A program made the translations under genes and the position numbers. A DNA stretch of 15,373 nucleotides, taken from positions 1 to 15,373 of the forward strand of contig JAEYZD010000154.1 in assembly GCA_023430725.1 (NCBI GenBank), given 5' to 3'. The notes under the pieces are model-generated. The model was not told where the DNA came from and did no database searches. It saw only the letters and a list, made by a program, of their open reading frames with translations. Source of the DNA: Bacteroidota bacterium (lineage in GTDB: Bacteria > Bacteroidota > Bacteroidia > Bacteroidales > VadinHA17). Positions within the stretch are counted from its first letter, which is position 1, and each line of letters opens with the position of its first letter. Shown here piece by piece: positions 5,821 through 14,534 of this stretch.

Positions 5821-8658
5821 ATGAAAAACAAGTTAGTTAACCTATTTTTAATTATTGCAGTTCTGCTTCCCCTCAAATCCTTTTCCCAGACATCGGGCGG
5901 CACAATAACAGGTGTTGTCCGTGATCAGGCCACCGGCGAAACAATGCCCGGTGTGAATGTGGTCATTGAAGGAACGCTGAGGGGTGCCTCAACCGGGACA
6001 GACGGTGAGTTTAGCATAAGCGGAGTACCCGCCGGCACTTACTGTCTGAATCTGACCTTTATTTCATATAAGCCTTTGAGAGTAGATGGGGTAGAGGTCG
6101 AAACCGGTGCAGCCACCGTGATAAATGCTGCCATGACAGACCAGTCAGTTGAGCTGGATGATATTGTTGTTGTTGCCACAAAACGGAGTGACAGCGAGGT
6201 ATCGGTGATGAACAGCATCAGGAGCAGCCCGGTGGTTGTCTCCGGAATCTCTGCACAGCTGATCAGCCGGACTCAGGACAGGGATGCCTCTGAGGTAGTC
6301 CGGCGTCTTCCCGGAGTCTCAATCGTGGATGACAAGTTCATAGTAGTGAGAGGCCTCTCTTCCAGGTATAACAATGTGTGGCTGAACAATTCCGCCGCCC
6401 CGAGCCTGGAAGCTGACACACGCTCTTTCTCCTTCGATCTTATCCCGTCCTCAATGATAGAGAACATCTTTATCCTGAAATCGCCCACGGCCGAACTGCC
6501 GGCCGACTATTCAGGCGGCTTCATCAAGATATCAACTACCGGGATCCCTGGCGAGAACAGGTTCTTCGTCTCTTACGGCACTGCTTTCAGAGAATACTCA
6601 ACCTTCAGCAACTTCATGAAGGAAGAGGGCAGCCCGTCTGACTGGCTCACTCTCGGGGCAAGGTACAGGAGCCTTCCGGACGACATGCCGGCACATCTTG
6701 ACACCTATGAAACCGCAACCAACCCTGAGATAAAAAACAGGGTTAGTGAGATTGGGCGCAGCCTTAACAATTCATGGGAGCCTCTGCCTGCAAAAGCGCT
6801 TCCTGACCAGAAAGTGGCTATCGGCCTTAACAGGCGATTTGGCAAGGGAAATTTCATTGCCGGGAATGTCACCTCATTAACATACAGTTACTCCAACGCC
6901 TTCACTGCGGTTCAGAATAACAATTATTCAATATATAATTATGCCTTTGACACTCCCGGAATCCTTGATGAGTTCACGGACAGACAGTATAAGACCAACG
7001 CGAGGGTGGGGCTCATGCACAACTGGACCATTTACCCTGTGGAAGGACTCAAGCTGGAATTCAGGAATTTCTTTACAAGCACTTCCGGCTCCAAAGTGAC
7101 TCTGAGGGAGGGTCGCGACTGGTACAACAACGGGAGGTTCGTAAGATCTGGTGAGACACAGTACAGCAACAGGCTCATCTATTCGGGTCAGCTGGGTGGA
7201 GAGATAATGCTAAATGAAGGAAAAACAGTCATTGACATGACAGGCGGATACTCGTTGTCCGCCAAAGAAGAACCTGACATCCGCCGATACAGGTATATCA
7301 GCAATGACGGCGACTCCGCGCCTTACATCGTTCTCTTCGGGAACAATCCGGATCTCTCTTCGGTCTCAAGAATGTGGCTCGACCTCAATGAGACAACCCT
7401 GTCAGGGTTACTTAACCTCACACAAAAATTCAAAGCAGGCTCTGTTGAAACCGAGATAAAGACCGGTCTGCTGGCTGAAACACGAGAGAGGGCCTTTACC
7501 GCCCGCAACTTTGGTTATACAACGGCAGGTGAAGCTTCATCATTTAGCTCAACATCCCTCCCGATAACAGAGATATTTAATACGCAGAACATAAATCTCA
7601 TTGATGGTATAAAACTGAAGGAGATCACTGCATTATCTGACTCATATGAAGCCAGTGCCACCGTTCTTGCCGGTTATCTGAACCTGAGAATGAAGTTTGG
7701 TGTTCGCACGGACCTTTCCATGGGTCTCAGGATTGAAAAGAGCAGGCAGGAGCTGTCTGGTTACAGGCAGGGCACTACAACCCCGGTAAGGGTTATCCGC
7801 GATACGATCAATCTCTTTCCTTCAGCGAATCTTGCGTATAACCTTACTGAAAAGAGCCTGCTCCGATTTACCTACGGACTCTCTGTCAACAGGCCGGAGT
7901 TCAGGGAGATGGCCCCGTTCTACTTCGTTGATTTTGACCAGAATGCCGGGATATACGGAAATGAAGGCATCAGGGAGGCATACATTCATAATTTTGACCT
8001 TCGTTTTGAACTATACCCTGGAAATAATGAGACCTTCAATGCAGGCATCTTCTTCAAGGATTTCAGCAACCCGATAGAGGTCTCCATAAGGGGAAATAAC
8101 CCTACCCAGTTTTCTTTCGATAATATAGGTTCTGCTTACAGTTTCGGGCTTGAGACAGAGGCCCGGAAAACTCTCGGTTTCATTAGCGACAGGCTTGTAG
8201 ATTTCACTGCTGTAATAAATCTTTCCCTCATAAAAAGCTCGGTAGCTTTTGACAGACCTCTCCAGGGTCAGTCTCCATACATTGTGAACTTTGGCCTCTT
8301 CTATCAGAAGCCGGAAAAGGGCTTCATGGCAAGCCTTGTATACAACCGCATCGGCAAAAGGATCGTAGCAGTGGGAAGACCCTCCCCGAATGCGTGGGAG
8401 AGCATTCCCGACATCTATGAGATGCCCCGTAACGAGGCAGATCTTGCCATCAGTAAAAAGATAGGAGAGAGGCTTGAATTCAAGGCAGGTATAAAGGACC
8501 TGTTCGGAGAAAAGGTTGTCTTTCAGCAGAATGTAAAGAGTATTGTGGACATGTCCAATTACGGTGGTGACGGCACCAGGGCATTTGACAGGACACAGGA
8601 TACAAGATCATATTTTCCCGGGAGGCAGTACTCCGCAGGCCTGTCGGTCAAATTCTAA
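5821..8658 (+). CDS. TonB-dependent outer-membrane receptor with carboxypeptidase-regulatory-like domain
   Basis: This 945-residue outer-membrane transporter takes up a ligand using TonB energy. A signal peptide spans residues 1-23 (cleavage after KSFSQ). Residues 28-110 are a carboxypeptidase-regulatory-like beta-sandwich (GTITGVVRDQATGETMPGVN, then DGEFSISGVPAGTY). DDIVVVA at 113-119 is the TonB-box-like segment. Residues 125-242 are the plug (DASEVVRRLPGVSIV, VVRGLSSRYNNVWLNN, PADYSGGFIKIS), and the rest is the barrel, ending in the aromatic KF expected of a Bam substrate. There is no SusD partner; instead a Big_2-domain lipoprotein follows after 27 bp, evidently in the same operon. No Fur-like site is visible, but six 11-bp-spaced PhoB-box-like units precede the promoter. 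Receptor class is certain. A phosphorus-containing ligand is an inference from the operator only. Confidence 0.93.
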   Translation: MKNKLVNLFLIIAVLLPLKSFSQTSGGTITGVVRDQATGETMPGVNVVIEGTLRGASTGTDGEFSISGVPAGTYCLNLTFISYKPLRVDGVEVETGAATVINAAMTDQSVELDDIVVVATKRSDSEVSVMNSIRSSPVVVSGISAQLISRTQDRDASEVVRRLPGVSIVDDKFIVVRGLSSRYNNVWLNNSAAPSLEADTRSFSFDLIPSSMIENIFILKSPTAELPADYSGGFIKISTTGIPGENRFFVSYGTAFREYSTFSNFMKEEGSPSDWLTLGARYRSLPDDMPAHLDTYETATNPEIKNRVSEIGRSLNNSWEPLPAKALPDQKVAIGLNRRFGKGNFIAGNVTSLTYSYSNAFTAVQNNNYSIYNYAFDTPGILDEFTDRQYKTNARVGLMHNWTIYPVEGLKLEFRNFFTSTSGSKVTLREGRDWYNNGRFVRSGETQYSNRLIYSGQLGGEIMLNEGKTVIDMTGGYSLSAKEEPDIRRYRYISNDGDSAPYIVLFGNNPDLSSVSRMWLDLNETTLSGLLNLTQKFKAGSVETEIKTGLLAETRERAFTARNFGYTTAGEASSFSSTSLPITEIFNTQNINLIDGIKLKEITALSDSYEASATVLAGYLNLRMKFGVRTDLSMGLRIEKSRQELSGYRQGTTTPVRVIRDTINLFPSANLAYNLTEKSLLRFTYGLSVNRPEFREMAPFYFVDFDQNAGIYGNEGIREAYIHNFDLRFELYPGNNETFNAGIFFKDFSNPIEVSIRGNNPTQFSFDNIGSAYSFGLETEARKTLGFISDRLVDFTAVINLSLIKSSVAFDRPLQGQSPYIVNFGLFYQKPEKGFMASLVYNRIGKRIVAVGRPSPNAWESIPDIYEMPRNEADLAISKKIGERLEFKAGIKDLFGEKVVFQQNVKSIVDMSNYGGDGTRAFDRTQDTRSYFPGRQYSAGLSVKF

Positions 8659-8685
8659 CCAAAAGAAATAATCATTTAAACAAAA

Positions 8686-10326
8686 ATGCAAATTATGAAA
8701 ACGAACATTTTTTCAGGAACATTTAAGGTGCTGATGCTTGGTGCGGTCCTTCTCATGGCTGTGTCATGCGAGAAGGATGTACCGGTGACCGCCCTGTCGC
8801 TCGACAGGCAGGAAGCCACCGTTGAGGTGGGTGCCACCTTATCCGTTATGGCCGTCATCGATCCCGTTGACGCCACAAACAAAGGTGTCACCTGGACAAC
8901 AGATAATGCATCCGTTGCAACTGTAGCAAACGGAGTAGTAACCGGTGTTGCCCTGGGTAACGCAACAATCACCGCAACATCTGATGAGAATCCTCTCTTC
9001 ACTGCCACCTGTGCTGTTACGGTTGAACCATCCACAGGCCAGGTTATAACCGTGTCAGGAGATATCACCTCAGACACCAAATGGTACGCACAGGCCAAAT
9101 ACCTTTTATCAGGTTATGTCTATGTAAAGAACAATGCCGTTCTTACAATTGAACCCGGCACTGTTATCAAGGGTGTTTCAAATTCAAAAGCAACCCTGAT
9201 CATTGAAAGAGGGTCAAAGATAATGGCTGCAGGTACGCTTGAGAAACCCATTGTCTTCACCTCTGACAAACCTGCAGGACAGAGAGCCACTGGCGACTGG
9301 GGCGGGCTCGTGATATGCGGAAAGGCAAAGACAAACAAACATGATGACGGAGAAGGCGTTGGCATCGCCGAGGGTGGTATAGGATCAAAATACGGCGGGA
9401 CGGATGACAATGACAATTCTGGTGTGTTACAGTATGTCAGGATAGAGTTCCCGGGTATTCCACTTTCCTCCACGGCCAACAGTGAGATAAACGGGCTGAC
9501 ACTCTATTCAGTCGGAAAAGCCACTGTAATGGATCACATACAGGTCTCATATTCAGGTGATGACTCCTTTGAATGGTTCGGTGGCAACGTAAATATGAAG
9601 TACCTGGTTGCACTTGGCGGCCTGGATGACGGTTTCGATACCGACAACGGTTTCAGCGGCAGGATACAGTTCGGACTTATAATTCAGGATCCCCTGAAAT
9701 CAGACCAGTCGGGTTCAAATGCCTTTGAAAGTGACAATGATGCTGACGGTTCACTTCTCACCCCCGTAACATCGCCTGTATTCTCAAACATAACAGCCCT
9801 GGGGCCATTGACGGTTACTGCCACGCTGCCTGCCGAGACGAAGCATGAGAAGGCGCTTCATCTGAGGCGCGGAACTATGACTTCAGTTTACAACTCCGTT
9901 TTTGCAGGATTTCCCCAGGGGCTGTCAATAGACGGTCAGAAGGGCAATTCACCGACGCGTGCCGACCAGAATGATCTGCAGATTGAAAATACAATACTTA
10001 CCGGCATGACTGTCAACTTTGTCGAGAAGACAGGGACTGTTGCCGTACCCTATACGACTGCCCAGCATACGGCATGGTTTGAAGCCGCTGCAAGAAACAA
10101 TGCACATAACCTGACTGTTGCGGATGTTATTGGCAGCAGTTTAATCAGTCTCACTTCTCCGGATCTTCTTCCGGCAGCGGGCTCGCCGCTGTTGTCAGGA
10201 GCCTCATTCACCAACAGCAGGCTGACCGATACATTCCTTACGCCGACCACCTTCAGGGGTGCTTTCGGAACAGTGAACTGGACATCCGGATGGTGTAACT
10301 GGAACCCGCAGAATACGGTTTACTAG
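8686..10326 (+). CDS. Big_2-domain lipoprotein, likely surface-exposed partner of the TonB receptor
   Basis: This 546-residue protein may also start at ATG 8695 (MKTNIFSG), which gives the more usual signal peptide. The signal peptide ends in a lipobox, LMAVSC, with the lipidated Cys at 28. The next residues EKD fit the X-K-(D/E) surface export signal described in Capnocytophaga, suggesting display on the cell surface. Residues 33-116 form a bacterial Ig-like Big_2 domain (VTALSLDRQEATVEVG, GVTWTTDNASVATV, GVALGNATITATS). From about 120 to the end lies a Bacteroidota-type domain rich in short beta strands (VLTIEPGTVIKGVSN, KATLIIERGSKIMAAGTLEK, then GDWGGLVICG), which looks like a right-handed beta helix. 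There is no type IX secretion C-terminal domain. It is cotranscribed with the receptor and probably helps it bind ligand. The enzymatic role, if any, is not recognisable. Confidence 0.85.
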   Translation: MQIMKTNIFSGTFKVLMLGAVLLMAVSCEKDVPVTALSLDRQEATVEVGATLSVMAVIDPVDATNKGVTWTTDNASVATVANGVVTGVALGNATITATSDENPLFTATCAVTVEPSTGQVITVSGDITSDTKWYAQAKYLLSGYVYVKNNAVLTIEPGTVIKGVSNSKATLIIERGSKIMAAGTLEKPIVFTSDKPAGQRATGDWGGLVICGKAKTNKHDDGEGVGIAEGGIGSKYGGTDDNDNSGVLQYVRIEFPGIPLSSTANSEINGLTLYSVGKATVMDHIQVSYSGDDSFEWFGGNVNMKYLVALGGLDDGFDTDNGFSGRIQFGLIIQDPLKSDQSGSNAFESDNDADGSLLTPVTSPVFSNITALGPLTVTATLPAETKHEKALHLRRGTMTSVYNSVFAGFPQGLSIDGQKGNSPTRADQNDLQIENTILTGMTVNFVEKTGTVAVPYTTAQHTAWFEAAARNNAHNLTVADVIGSSLISLTSPDLLPAAGSPLLSGASFTNSRLTDTFLTPTTFRGAFGTVNWTSGWCNWNPQNTVY

Positions 10327-10361
10327 TCCAGATATTGATGGTTTGACAACCCGATTGAAGA

Positions 10362-10389
10362 GGGGCGCACCGGAGCGCCCCTTTTTTTT
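10362..10389 (+). terminator. Rho-independent terminator of the TonB operon
   Basis: A perfect 7-bp G/C stem GGGGCGC/GCGCCCC with a 6-base loop (10362-10381) is followed by eight T. It lies 35 bp after the lipoprotein stop codon. Confidence 0.92.
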
Positions 10390-10400
10390 GATGCACGGGC

Positions 10401-10427
10401 AAAGAAAAAGCCGCACATCGGCGGCTT
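10401..10427 (-). terminator. Rho-independent terminator of rplS
   Basis: On the minus strand, AAGCCGC/GCGGCTT with a 6-base loop (10408-10427) runs into TTTCTTT. It stands back to back with the TonB operon terminator, so the convergent units are insulated from each other. Confidence 0.8.
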
Positions 10428-10449
10428 ATTTCTTTGATTGTATGAATTA

Positions 10450-10800
10450 CTAGAAGATCTTTTCCCTGATACGAGCCTTCTTGCCTGTGAGGTTCCTGAG
10501 GTAGAAGATACGCGCCCTGCGCACTTTACCGTATTTGTTGACCTCTACCTTGTCAATGAAGGGCGATGCGACCGGGAATATCCTTTCAACACCTATGTTC
10601 CCTGACATCTTGCGGACGGTGAAGGTAGCCGTCAAACCATTGCCGCCTGACCTCTGAATAACGACACCGCGGTACTGCTGTATCCTCTCCTTGTTTCCTT
10701 CCTTGATCTTATAGTGTACTGTAACCGTGTCACCTGCCCTGAATTTCGGGAAATCATTGGTGGTGGCGTACTCCTTTTCAACTACTTTCATTAAGTCCAT
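10450..10800 (-). CDS. rplS: 50S ribosomal protein L19
   Basis: This 116-residue protein is full length for L19, which sits at the subunit interface near the 30S contact. The family core is plain: FPKFRAGDTVTVHYKIKEG, the RIQQYRGVVIQRSG block, TFTVRKMSGNIGVERIFP, and the basic end VRRARIFYLRNLTGKKARI. The start at 10800 gives MDLMKVVEKEY, typical of Bacteroidota L19; a second ATG three codons later is possible. It is not linked to trmD, rimM or rpsP as in many other phyla, but is a single gene with its own promoter and terminator. Confidence 0.98.
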   Translation of the reverse strand: MDLMKVVEKEYATTNDFPKFRAGDTVTVHYKIKEGNKERIQQYRGVVIQRSGGNGLTATFTVRKMSGNIGVERIFPVASPFIDKVEVNKYGKVRRARIFYLRNLTGKKARIREKIF

Positions 10801-10846
10801 CGCGCAAATATGATTTATGTGATCTTTACTTCTTTAAAACAGGTCG

Positions 10847-10879
10847 CAAAGGTACAATTATTTTTTTATTATCTGCAAA
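10847..10879 (-). promoter_or_regulatory. Promoter of rplS
   Basis: On the minus strand a -33 TTTG (10876-10879) is followed after 21 bp by a perfect -7 box TACCTTTG (10847-10854). Predicted transcription starts near 10840, leaving a leader of about 40 nt. This is the best full promoter match in the window, as expected for a ribosomal protein gene. Confidence 0.7.
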
Positions 10880-10905
10880 ATTATTTGTTGCAATTGCAGT
10901 AAAGA

Positions 10906-12621
10906 TCAGTGACCTGCGCCGTCAGGCATTTTAAGTTTGTCACCGGCATCAATCACGATCCTCATAAGCCAGTCCTGCGGATAGCCGGGCTGCTTAACCT
11001 CCGGGGTTATGTACTTATACCCTTCAGGAAGCGGTCTGCGGGTTTTTACATTTCCGTCCATATACTTGGTAAAGAGGTGTTTGTAAAGCTCTCTCCATTC
11101 CTTTACTGTATTGTTTCCGGCGTTGACTGAGTAGGCGGTGATCATATCGGATCCTTTCTTTGCAGCACCCTTGGCTGTGCTCCTGAACAGTTCGGCAGCT
11201 TTGGCATCAATATCAGCCGTCTCCGCCATATATTTTTGTTCAAGCTCCTTTTGTTTGGCCTGGAGGTCGGGTGTCATGACACTTGCGCGGCTGTAGACGA
11301 AGTTGGTCACTTCGTTGAATACCCAGAAGGCTGCGTTGTCGCTGTATGTCATGATGTCGCCGTTTCCCACCTTAAATGACTGCGGGACATCTGTCATGCC
11401 GCAGTACATCGGGGTGTAAACCGTATAGAAGGTGTCATCAACGCCGAACCAGATGATTCCGCCGACAGGATCGGGGAGCCATGATCGGCTCTGTGTGACA
11501 AACGAGAAGCCTGTCTGCTGGGTGGCAATGGCTCTCTCATGTACATAAGTTTTACCGTCAACCTGCCATGTCATGGGCCTCCATCTTACAGTATTGGCAT
11601 AGGGGCCTGCGCCCATGTCCTTCGTCATGTCCATCGGTGTATTCTGGTAGTAATCTCTCATAAGACCCATCACATCATCAACGCCCAGCTTGTTGTCCGG
11701 CTTGATCCAGAGAGGCATTCTGTTGTCAAGGTCGTAACCCATGGCATAATTGAGATAATCTCCCATTGTGCTGTTGACCTTGTTGAAACCTGACCATACG
11801 CGGGCATCGCAGAAGCGGGCTCCGCTGAAATCGACAGGAGCATAGACATCACTGAAACTGAAGTCGGCATCGGCGCCTGTATACCAGCCAAAACCGCGGG
11901 CAACATCCATGACATCAGATGCATATACTGTCTCAACCGCGGGATTGAATACCTTGTCGATCTCGGCTGAGGTGATAGATGTTGTTCCGTTGGCAAGGGG
12001 GAAAGTCTGGATTCTTGCCTGGTTGGCATGGCCTGAAATGTAGCCGTCAGGAATTCTGCGCGCAACGAAAGCCATCCCTTTCTTGCCAGGGCCCTTGCCG
12101 ATTATCTCCATGATCCACACCTCGTTGGGGTCAGCTATGGAAAATGATTCGCCCGAGCTGCAGTATCCGTATTTCTCAGTCAGGGTTATTATTGTATGAA
12201 TTGCCTCCCTTGCATTCTTTGCCCTCTGGAGGGTGAGATAGATAAGGCTGCCGTAATCAATGATTCCGTCGGGGTTATGCAGTTCACCGCGGCCGCCGTA
12301 AGTTGTCTCACCTATTGCAAGCTGGAACTGGTTTATATTTCCGACAACCGAATATGTTACGGGAGCCTGTTCGATTGATCCGAGAAATTTGCCCGTATCC
12401 CATTCGTATACATCTACCATGGTTCCGGGTTTGTACTTCATGGCCGGCCAGAAATAGAGTTCGCCGTAGAGAACATGTGAGTCAGCCGAATATGTGATCA
12501 TTGTGGAGCCATCCTTTGAGGCTCCCTTTGTGACCAGGAAGTTGGTGCATGCCTGGCTCTTCTCCGCGATAAGGAACGTCAGGAGGAAGATGCTCAGCAT
12601 CAGTGAGATGGTTTTCTTCAT
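10906..12621 (-). CDS. Secreted C69 family dipeptidase (PepD-like)
   Basis: This 571-residue Ntn-hydrolase peptidase would cleave dipeptides in the periplasm or outside the cell. Residues 1-24 are a Sec signal peptide ending in KSQA. The following Cys25, in CTNFLVTKGASKDGSTM, is the family's N-terminal nucleophile, so signal cleavage alone would expose it. Family blocks follow: SADSHVLYGEL, TTYGGRGELHNPDGIIDYG at 107-124, the GESFSIADPNEVWIMEIIGK block at 157-176 and HANQARI. An Ala/Lys/Glu-rich helix lies near the C-terminus (KQKELEQKYMAETADIDAKA). The length is normal for the Bacteroidota form. The start is ATG 12621 (MKKTISLM). It is a single gene with its own promoter and reads toward rplS with about 105 bp between them. 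The function is confident by family; the physiological peptide is unknown. Confidence 0.93.
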   Translation of the reverse strand: MKKTISLMLSIFLLTFLIAEKSQACTNFLVTKGASKDGSTMITYSADSHVLYGELYFWPAMKYKPGTMVDVYEWDTGKFLGSIEQAPVTYSVVGNINQFQLAIGETTYGGRGELHNPDGIIDYGSLIYLTLQRAKNAREAIHTIITLTEKYGYCSSGESFSIADPNEVWIMEIIGKGPGKKGMAFVARRIPDGYISGHANQARIQTFPLANGTTSITSAEIDKVFNPAVETVYASDVMDVARGFGWYTGADADFSFSDVYAPVDFSGARFCDARVWSGFNKVNSTMGDYLNYAMGYDLDNRMPLWIKPDNKLGVDDVMGLMRDYYQNTPMDMTKDMGAGPYANTVRWRPMTWQVDGKTYVHERAIATQQTGFSFVTQSRSWLPDPVGGIIWFGVDDTFYTVYTPMYCGMTDVPQSFKVGNGDIMTYSDNAAFWVFNEVTNFVYSRASVMTPDLQAKQKELEQKYMAETADIDAKAAELFRSTAKGAAKKGSDMITAYSVNAGNNTVKEWRELYKHLFTKYMDGNVKTRRPLPEGYKYITPEVKQPGYPQDWLMRIVIDAGDKLKMPDGAGH

Positions 12622-12699
12622 GTTTATTGGATTTATTTAAATTATTGTATTATAAGTATTTACTGCCAGAATTTAATATAATTGCTGCCCGGCAGGGTT

Positions 12700-12728
12700 C
12701 AAAAATAGCATCTTTAATTAAATAACAA
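12700..12728 (-). promoter_or_regulatory. Promoter of the C69 dipeptidase gene
   Basis: On the minus strand a -33 TTG (12726-12728, inside the cutC 3' end) is followed after 18 bp by a perfect -7 box TATTTTTG (12700-12707). The leader would be about 70 nt. The dipeptidase can thus be transcribed independently of cutC, which has no terminator after it, so some read-through is also likely. Confidence 0.55.
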
Positions 12729-13470
12729 TACCTCTTAAAATCATAATTACGGAGCTGATACGCTCGGCATCGGCGCGTTTGAGTGTGTATTCCGACTGTG
12801 TACGGGGATCACCCATATAGATGCCTTTACGGCGGAACGTCATTTCGCTTTCATGCTGACGGCGTCCCGACAGGTGAAATTCCCTTGCTCCGGTACCTGT
12901 TGCGAGCAGTGCGGCATTGTATTCGTCAATGCCTCCGCCGGGCATTATCTCGATTCTTCCGGCAGCCTCCCTGATCAGGGACCTGATGAGGGGAGCGCCT
13001 TCGATTGCACTCTTTGCCTGGCCAGAGGTAAGCAGCCTGGCAGCGCCGGTGGTTATAATATCCTCAAGCCCTTTCTGCGGGTCCCTGCAGAGGTCGAATG
13101 CACGATGAAAGGTGAGGCTCATGGGCGCCGCGTACTCTGCAAGGAGGGCGGTCCGTTCCACATCCACCGTTCCGTCGCTGTTCAGCAGACCGGTAACGAT
13201 ACCGTCCGCGCCGAGCTCTCCGGCCGTGTCAATGTCGCGCCTCATTACACTGAATTCGGTTCCGTTGTAGAGAAAGTCACCGCTGCGTGGCCTTATAAGC
13301 ACATGCAGCCTTATTCCCGTATTACGGCGTACAGATTCAATAAGTCCTGCGCTGGGGGTAACCCCTCCCTCGGACAGGGCGGAGCAGAGTTCGATCCTTC
13401 CTGCCCCTGCAGATTCAGCAATTATGGCCGACTCAACGGAGTCGGTACATATTTCAACAATCAGAGACAA
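12718..13470 (-). CDS. cutC: CutC family protein (copper homeostasis)
   Basis: This 250-residue TIM-barrel protein is of normal length for CutC. The conserved blocks are all present: RIELCSALSEGGVTPS at 25-40, HVLIRPRSGDFLY at 56-68, TFHRAFD at 120-126, LLTSGQ at 146-151, IMPGGGI at 175-181 and FHLSG at 198-202. CutC has been linked to cytosolic copper handling, but the catalytic activity is unsettled. The start must be non-ATG: no in-frame ATG exists between the upstream stop and MSLIVEICTDS, and TTG at 13470 gives the standard family N-terminus. The gene diverges from the nucleotidyltransferase across 70 bp. Only a weak -7 candidate is visible for it (TACTTTCA on the minus strand). No terminator follows the gene. 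Confidence 0.93.
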   Translation of the reverse strand: MSLIVEICTDSVESAIIAESAGAGRIELCSALSEGGVTPSAGLIESVRRNTGIRLHVLIRPRSGDFLYNGTEFSVMRRDIDTAGELGADGIVTGLLNSDGTVDVERTALLAEYAAPMSLTFHRAFDLCRDPQKGLEDIITTGAARLLTSGQAKSAIEGAPLIRSLIREAAGRIEIMPGGGIDEYNAALLATGTGAREFHLSGRRQHESEMTFRRKGIYMGDPRTQSEYTLKRADAERISSVIMILRGIVI

Positions 13471-13487
13471 TTCTTTACAATGAGGCT

Positions 13488-13517
13488 TTGAAAGTACATA
13501 TTATTTAGATAATATTG
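13488..13517 (+). promoter_or_regulatory. Promoter of the nucleotidyltransferase gene
   Basis: TTG at 13488-13490 (within CTTTG) is followed after 19 bp by TAATATTG at 13510-13517, which matches TAnnTTTG at 5 of 6 fixed positions. The leader would be under 20 nt. It lies in the short divergent region shared with cutC. Confidence 0.45.
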
Positions 13518-13540
13518 TGTGACCTAAAACATTAAATCAG

Positions 13541-14440
13541 ATGAAACCTACATTATTGGTACTGGCTGCCGGTATGGGCAGCAGATACGGTGGAAACAAG
13601 CAGCTTGACCAGGTTGGCCCTTCGGGCGAAACCATCATTGACTATTCAATTTATGATGCCAAGAGGGCAGGGTTCGGCAAGGTTGTCTTCGTCATCCGGC
13701 GTGATATTGAGGAGCAGTTCAAGGAGACCTTCATCAGGCGGCTCAAGGATGTGATCGAGATAGATTATGTATTTCAGGAGCTAGGAAACCTGCCGGCAGG
13801 CTTCACGGTTCCGGAAGGGCGCCAGAAGCCATGGGGCACCAGTCATGCCATACTTGTCACAGAACCGAAGATCCACGAACCCTTTGGCGTCATCAATGCC
13901 GATGATTATTACGGCTACGATGCGTTCAAGGTACTTTACACCTTCCTCACGGAAGATAAAAATGATTCCAATTTCTGCATTGTCGGATATCGTCTCGGCA
14001 ACACCCTTTCTGACCACGGACACGTGAACCGCGGCATATGCAGGGTGAGCAGTGAAGGTTTCCTGGAGCATATCGTTGAAACGCGGGGTATAGAAAAGCG
14101 TCCGGACGGCGTCTTCGCGCCTGACGCAGAAGGGAAGGTCAATCAGTATACCGGTGACGAGATTGTCTCAATGAACCTGTTCGGCTTCAAGCCCTCGGTC
14201 TATAAATACCTGAATATGGAGTTCAGCAGTTTCCTGAAGGAGAGAATGACTGATCCGAAGGCTGAGCTTGATATTCCTACCTCGCTTGACAAGTTTGTGA
14301 AGAAGGGAGAGATTACAATTCAGATACTCAGAAGCAACAGTCACTGGTTCGGAGTAACCTACAGGGAGGATAAGCCCTTTGTGGTGGACAGCATCAGAAA
14401 GATGGTTGATCAGGGCATGTACCCGGAAAAACTGTTCTGA
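13541..14440 (+). CDS. Sugar-phosphate nucleotidyltransferase family protein
   Basis: This 299-residue cytosolic enzyme has the GT-A/NTP-transferase fold and would join NTP and a sugar phosphate (or similar phosphate) to give an NDP-sugar and pyrophosphate. The nucleotide-binding signature LAAGMGSRYGGNK is at 8-20, the GTSHA motif at 99-103 and the metal-binding NADDYYG at 119-125. The C-terminal part contains DEIVSMNLFGFKPSVY and HWFGVTYREDKPFVV. The start ATG 13541 (MKPTLLVLAAG) places the signature at the very N-terminus, as the family requires. It stands alone, with a promoter upstream and a hairpin downstream. There is no sugar-biosynthesis neighbour to narrow the substrate, so assignment as RmlA, GalU or similar is not justified. 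Confidence 0.9.
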   Translation: MKPTLLVLAAGMGSRYGGNKQLDQVGPSGETIIDYSIYDAKRAGFGKVVFVIRRDIEEQFKETFIRRLKDVIEIDYVFQELGNLPAGFTVPEGRQKPWGTSHAILVTEPKIHEPFGVINADDYYGYDAFKVLYTFLTEDKNDSNFCIVGYRLGNTLSDHGHVNRGICRVSSEGFLEHIVETRGIEKRPDGVFAPDAEGKVNQYTGDEIVSMNLFGFKPSVYKYLNMEFSSFLKERMTDPKAELDIPTSLDKFVKKGEITIQILRSNSHWFGVTYREDKPFVVDSIRKMVDQGMYPEKLF

Positions 14441-14473
14441 CATGATATAGGAATATTCTGTATCCGTAATATT

Positions 14474-14502
14474 GAAGCGAGGGGTCTGAGGCCCCTCGTT
14501 TC
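14474..14502. terminator. Hairpin between convergent genes, likely bidirectional terminator
   Basis: CGAGGGG (14478-14484) pairs with CCCCTCG (14492-14498) across a 7-base loop. Flanking GAAG/TTTC extends the stem to 11 bp with one G-U pair. The T-tract is short on both sides, so termination is plausible for both the nucleotidyltransferase and the convergent peptidase gene, but not as strong as at 10362. Confidence 0.6.
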
Positions 14503-14534
14503 CTGTAAGGCAGATTAATCCGTATATTTTTTCC

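Noticed and set aside
8676..9098. Minus-strand ORF of 140 codons over the lipoprotein start
   Set aside because: It covers the signal peptide and Big_2 domain in antisense; its Val/Thr/Ala bias mirrors the real gene.
10240..10326. Type IX secretion C-terminal domain on the Big_2 lipoprotein
   Set aside because: The end (NWTSGWCNWNPQNTVY) lacks the usual conserved CTD motifs, and the protein has a lipobox instead.
10889..10898. 10-bp palindrome TGCAATTGCA between rplS and the dipeptidase gene
   Set aside because: It is short, A/T-centred, and upstream of the rplS -33; chance is sufficient without conservation data.
12681..12700. Hairpin CTGCC/GGCAG after cutC as a terminator
   Set aside because: No T-tract follows on the minus strand, and it sits in the leader of the dipeptidase gene.
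12853..13491. Plus-strand ORF of 212 codons opposite cutC
   Set aside because: It lies fully antisense to cutC, which has every family motif. Its translation is Cys-, Gly- and Arg-rich without domains or a signal.
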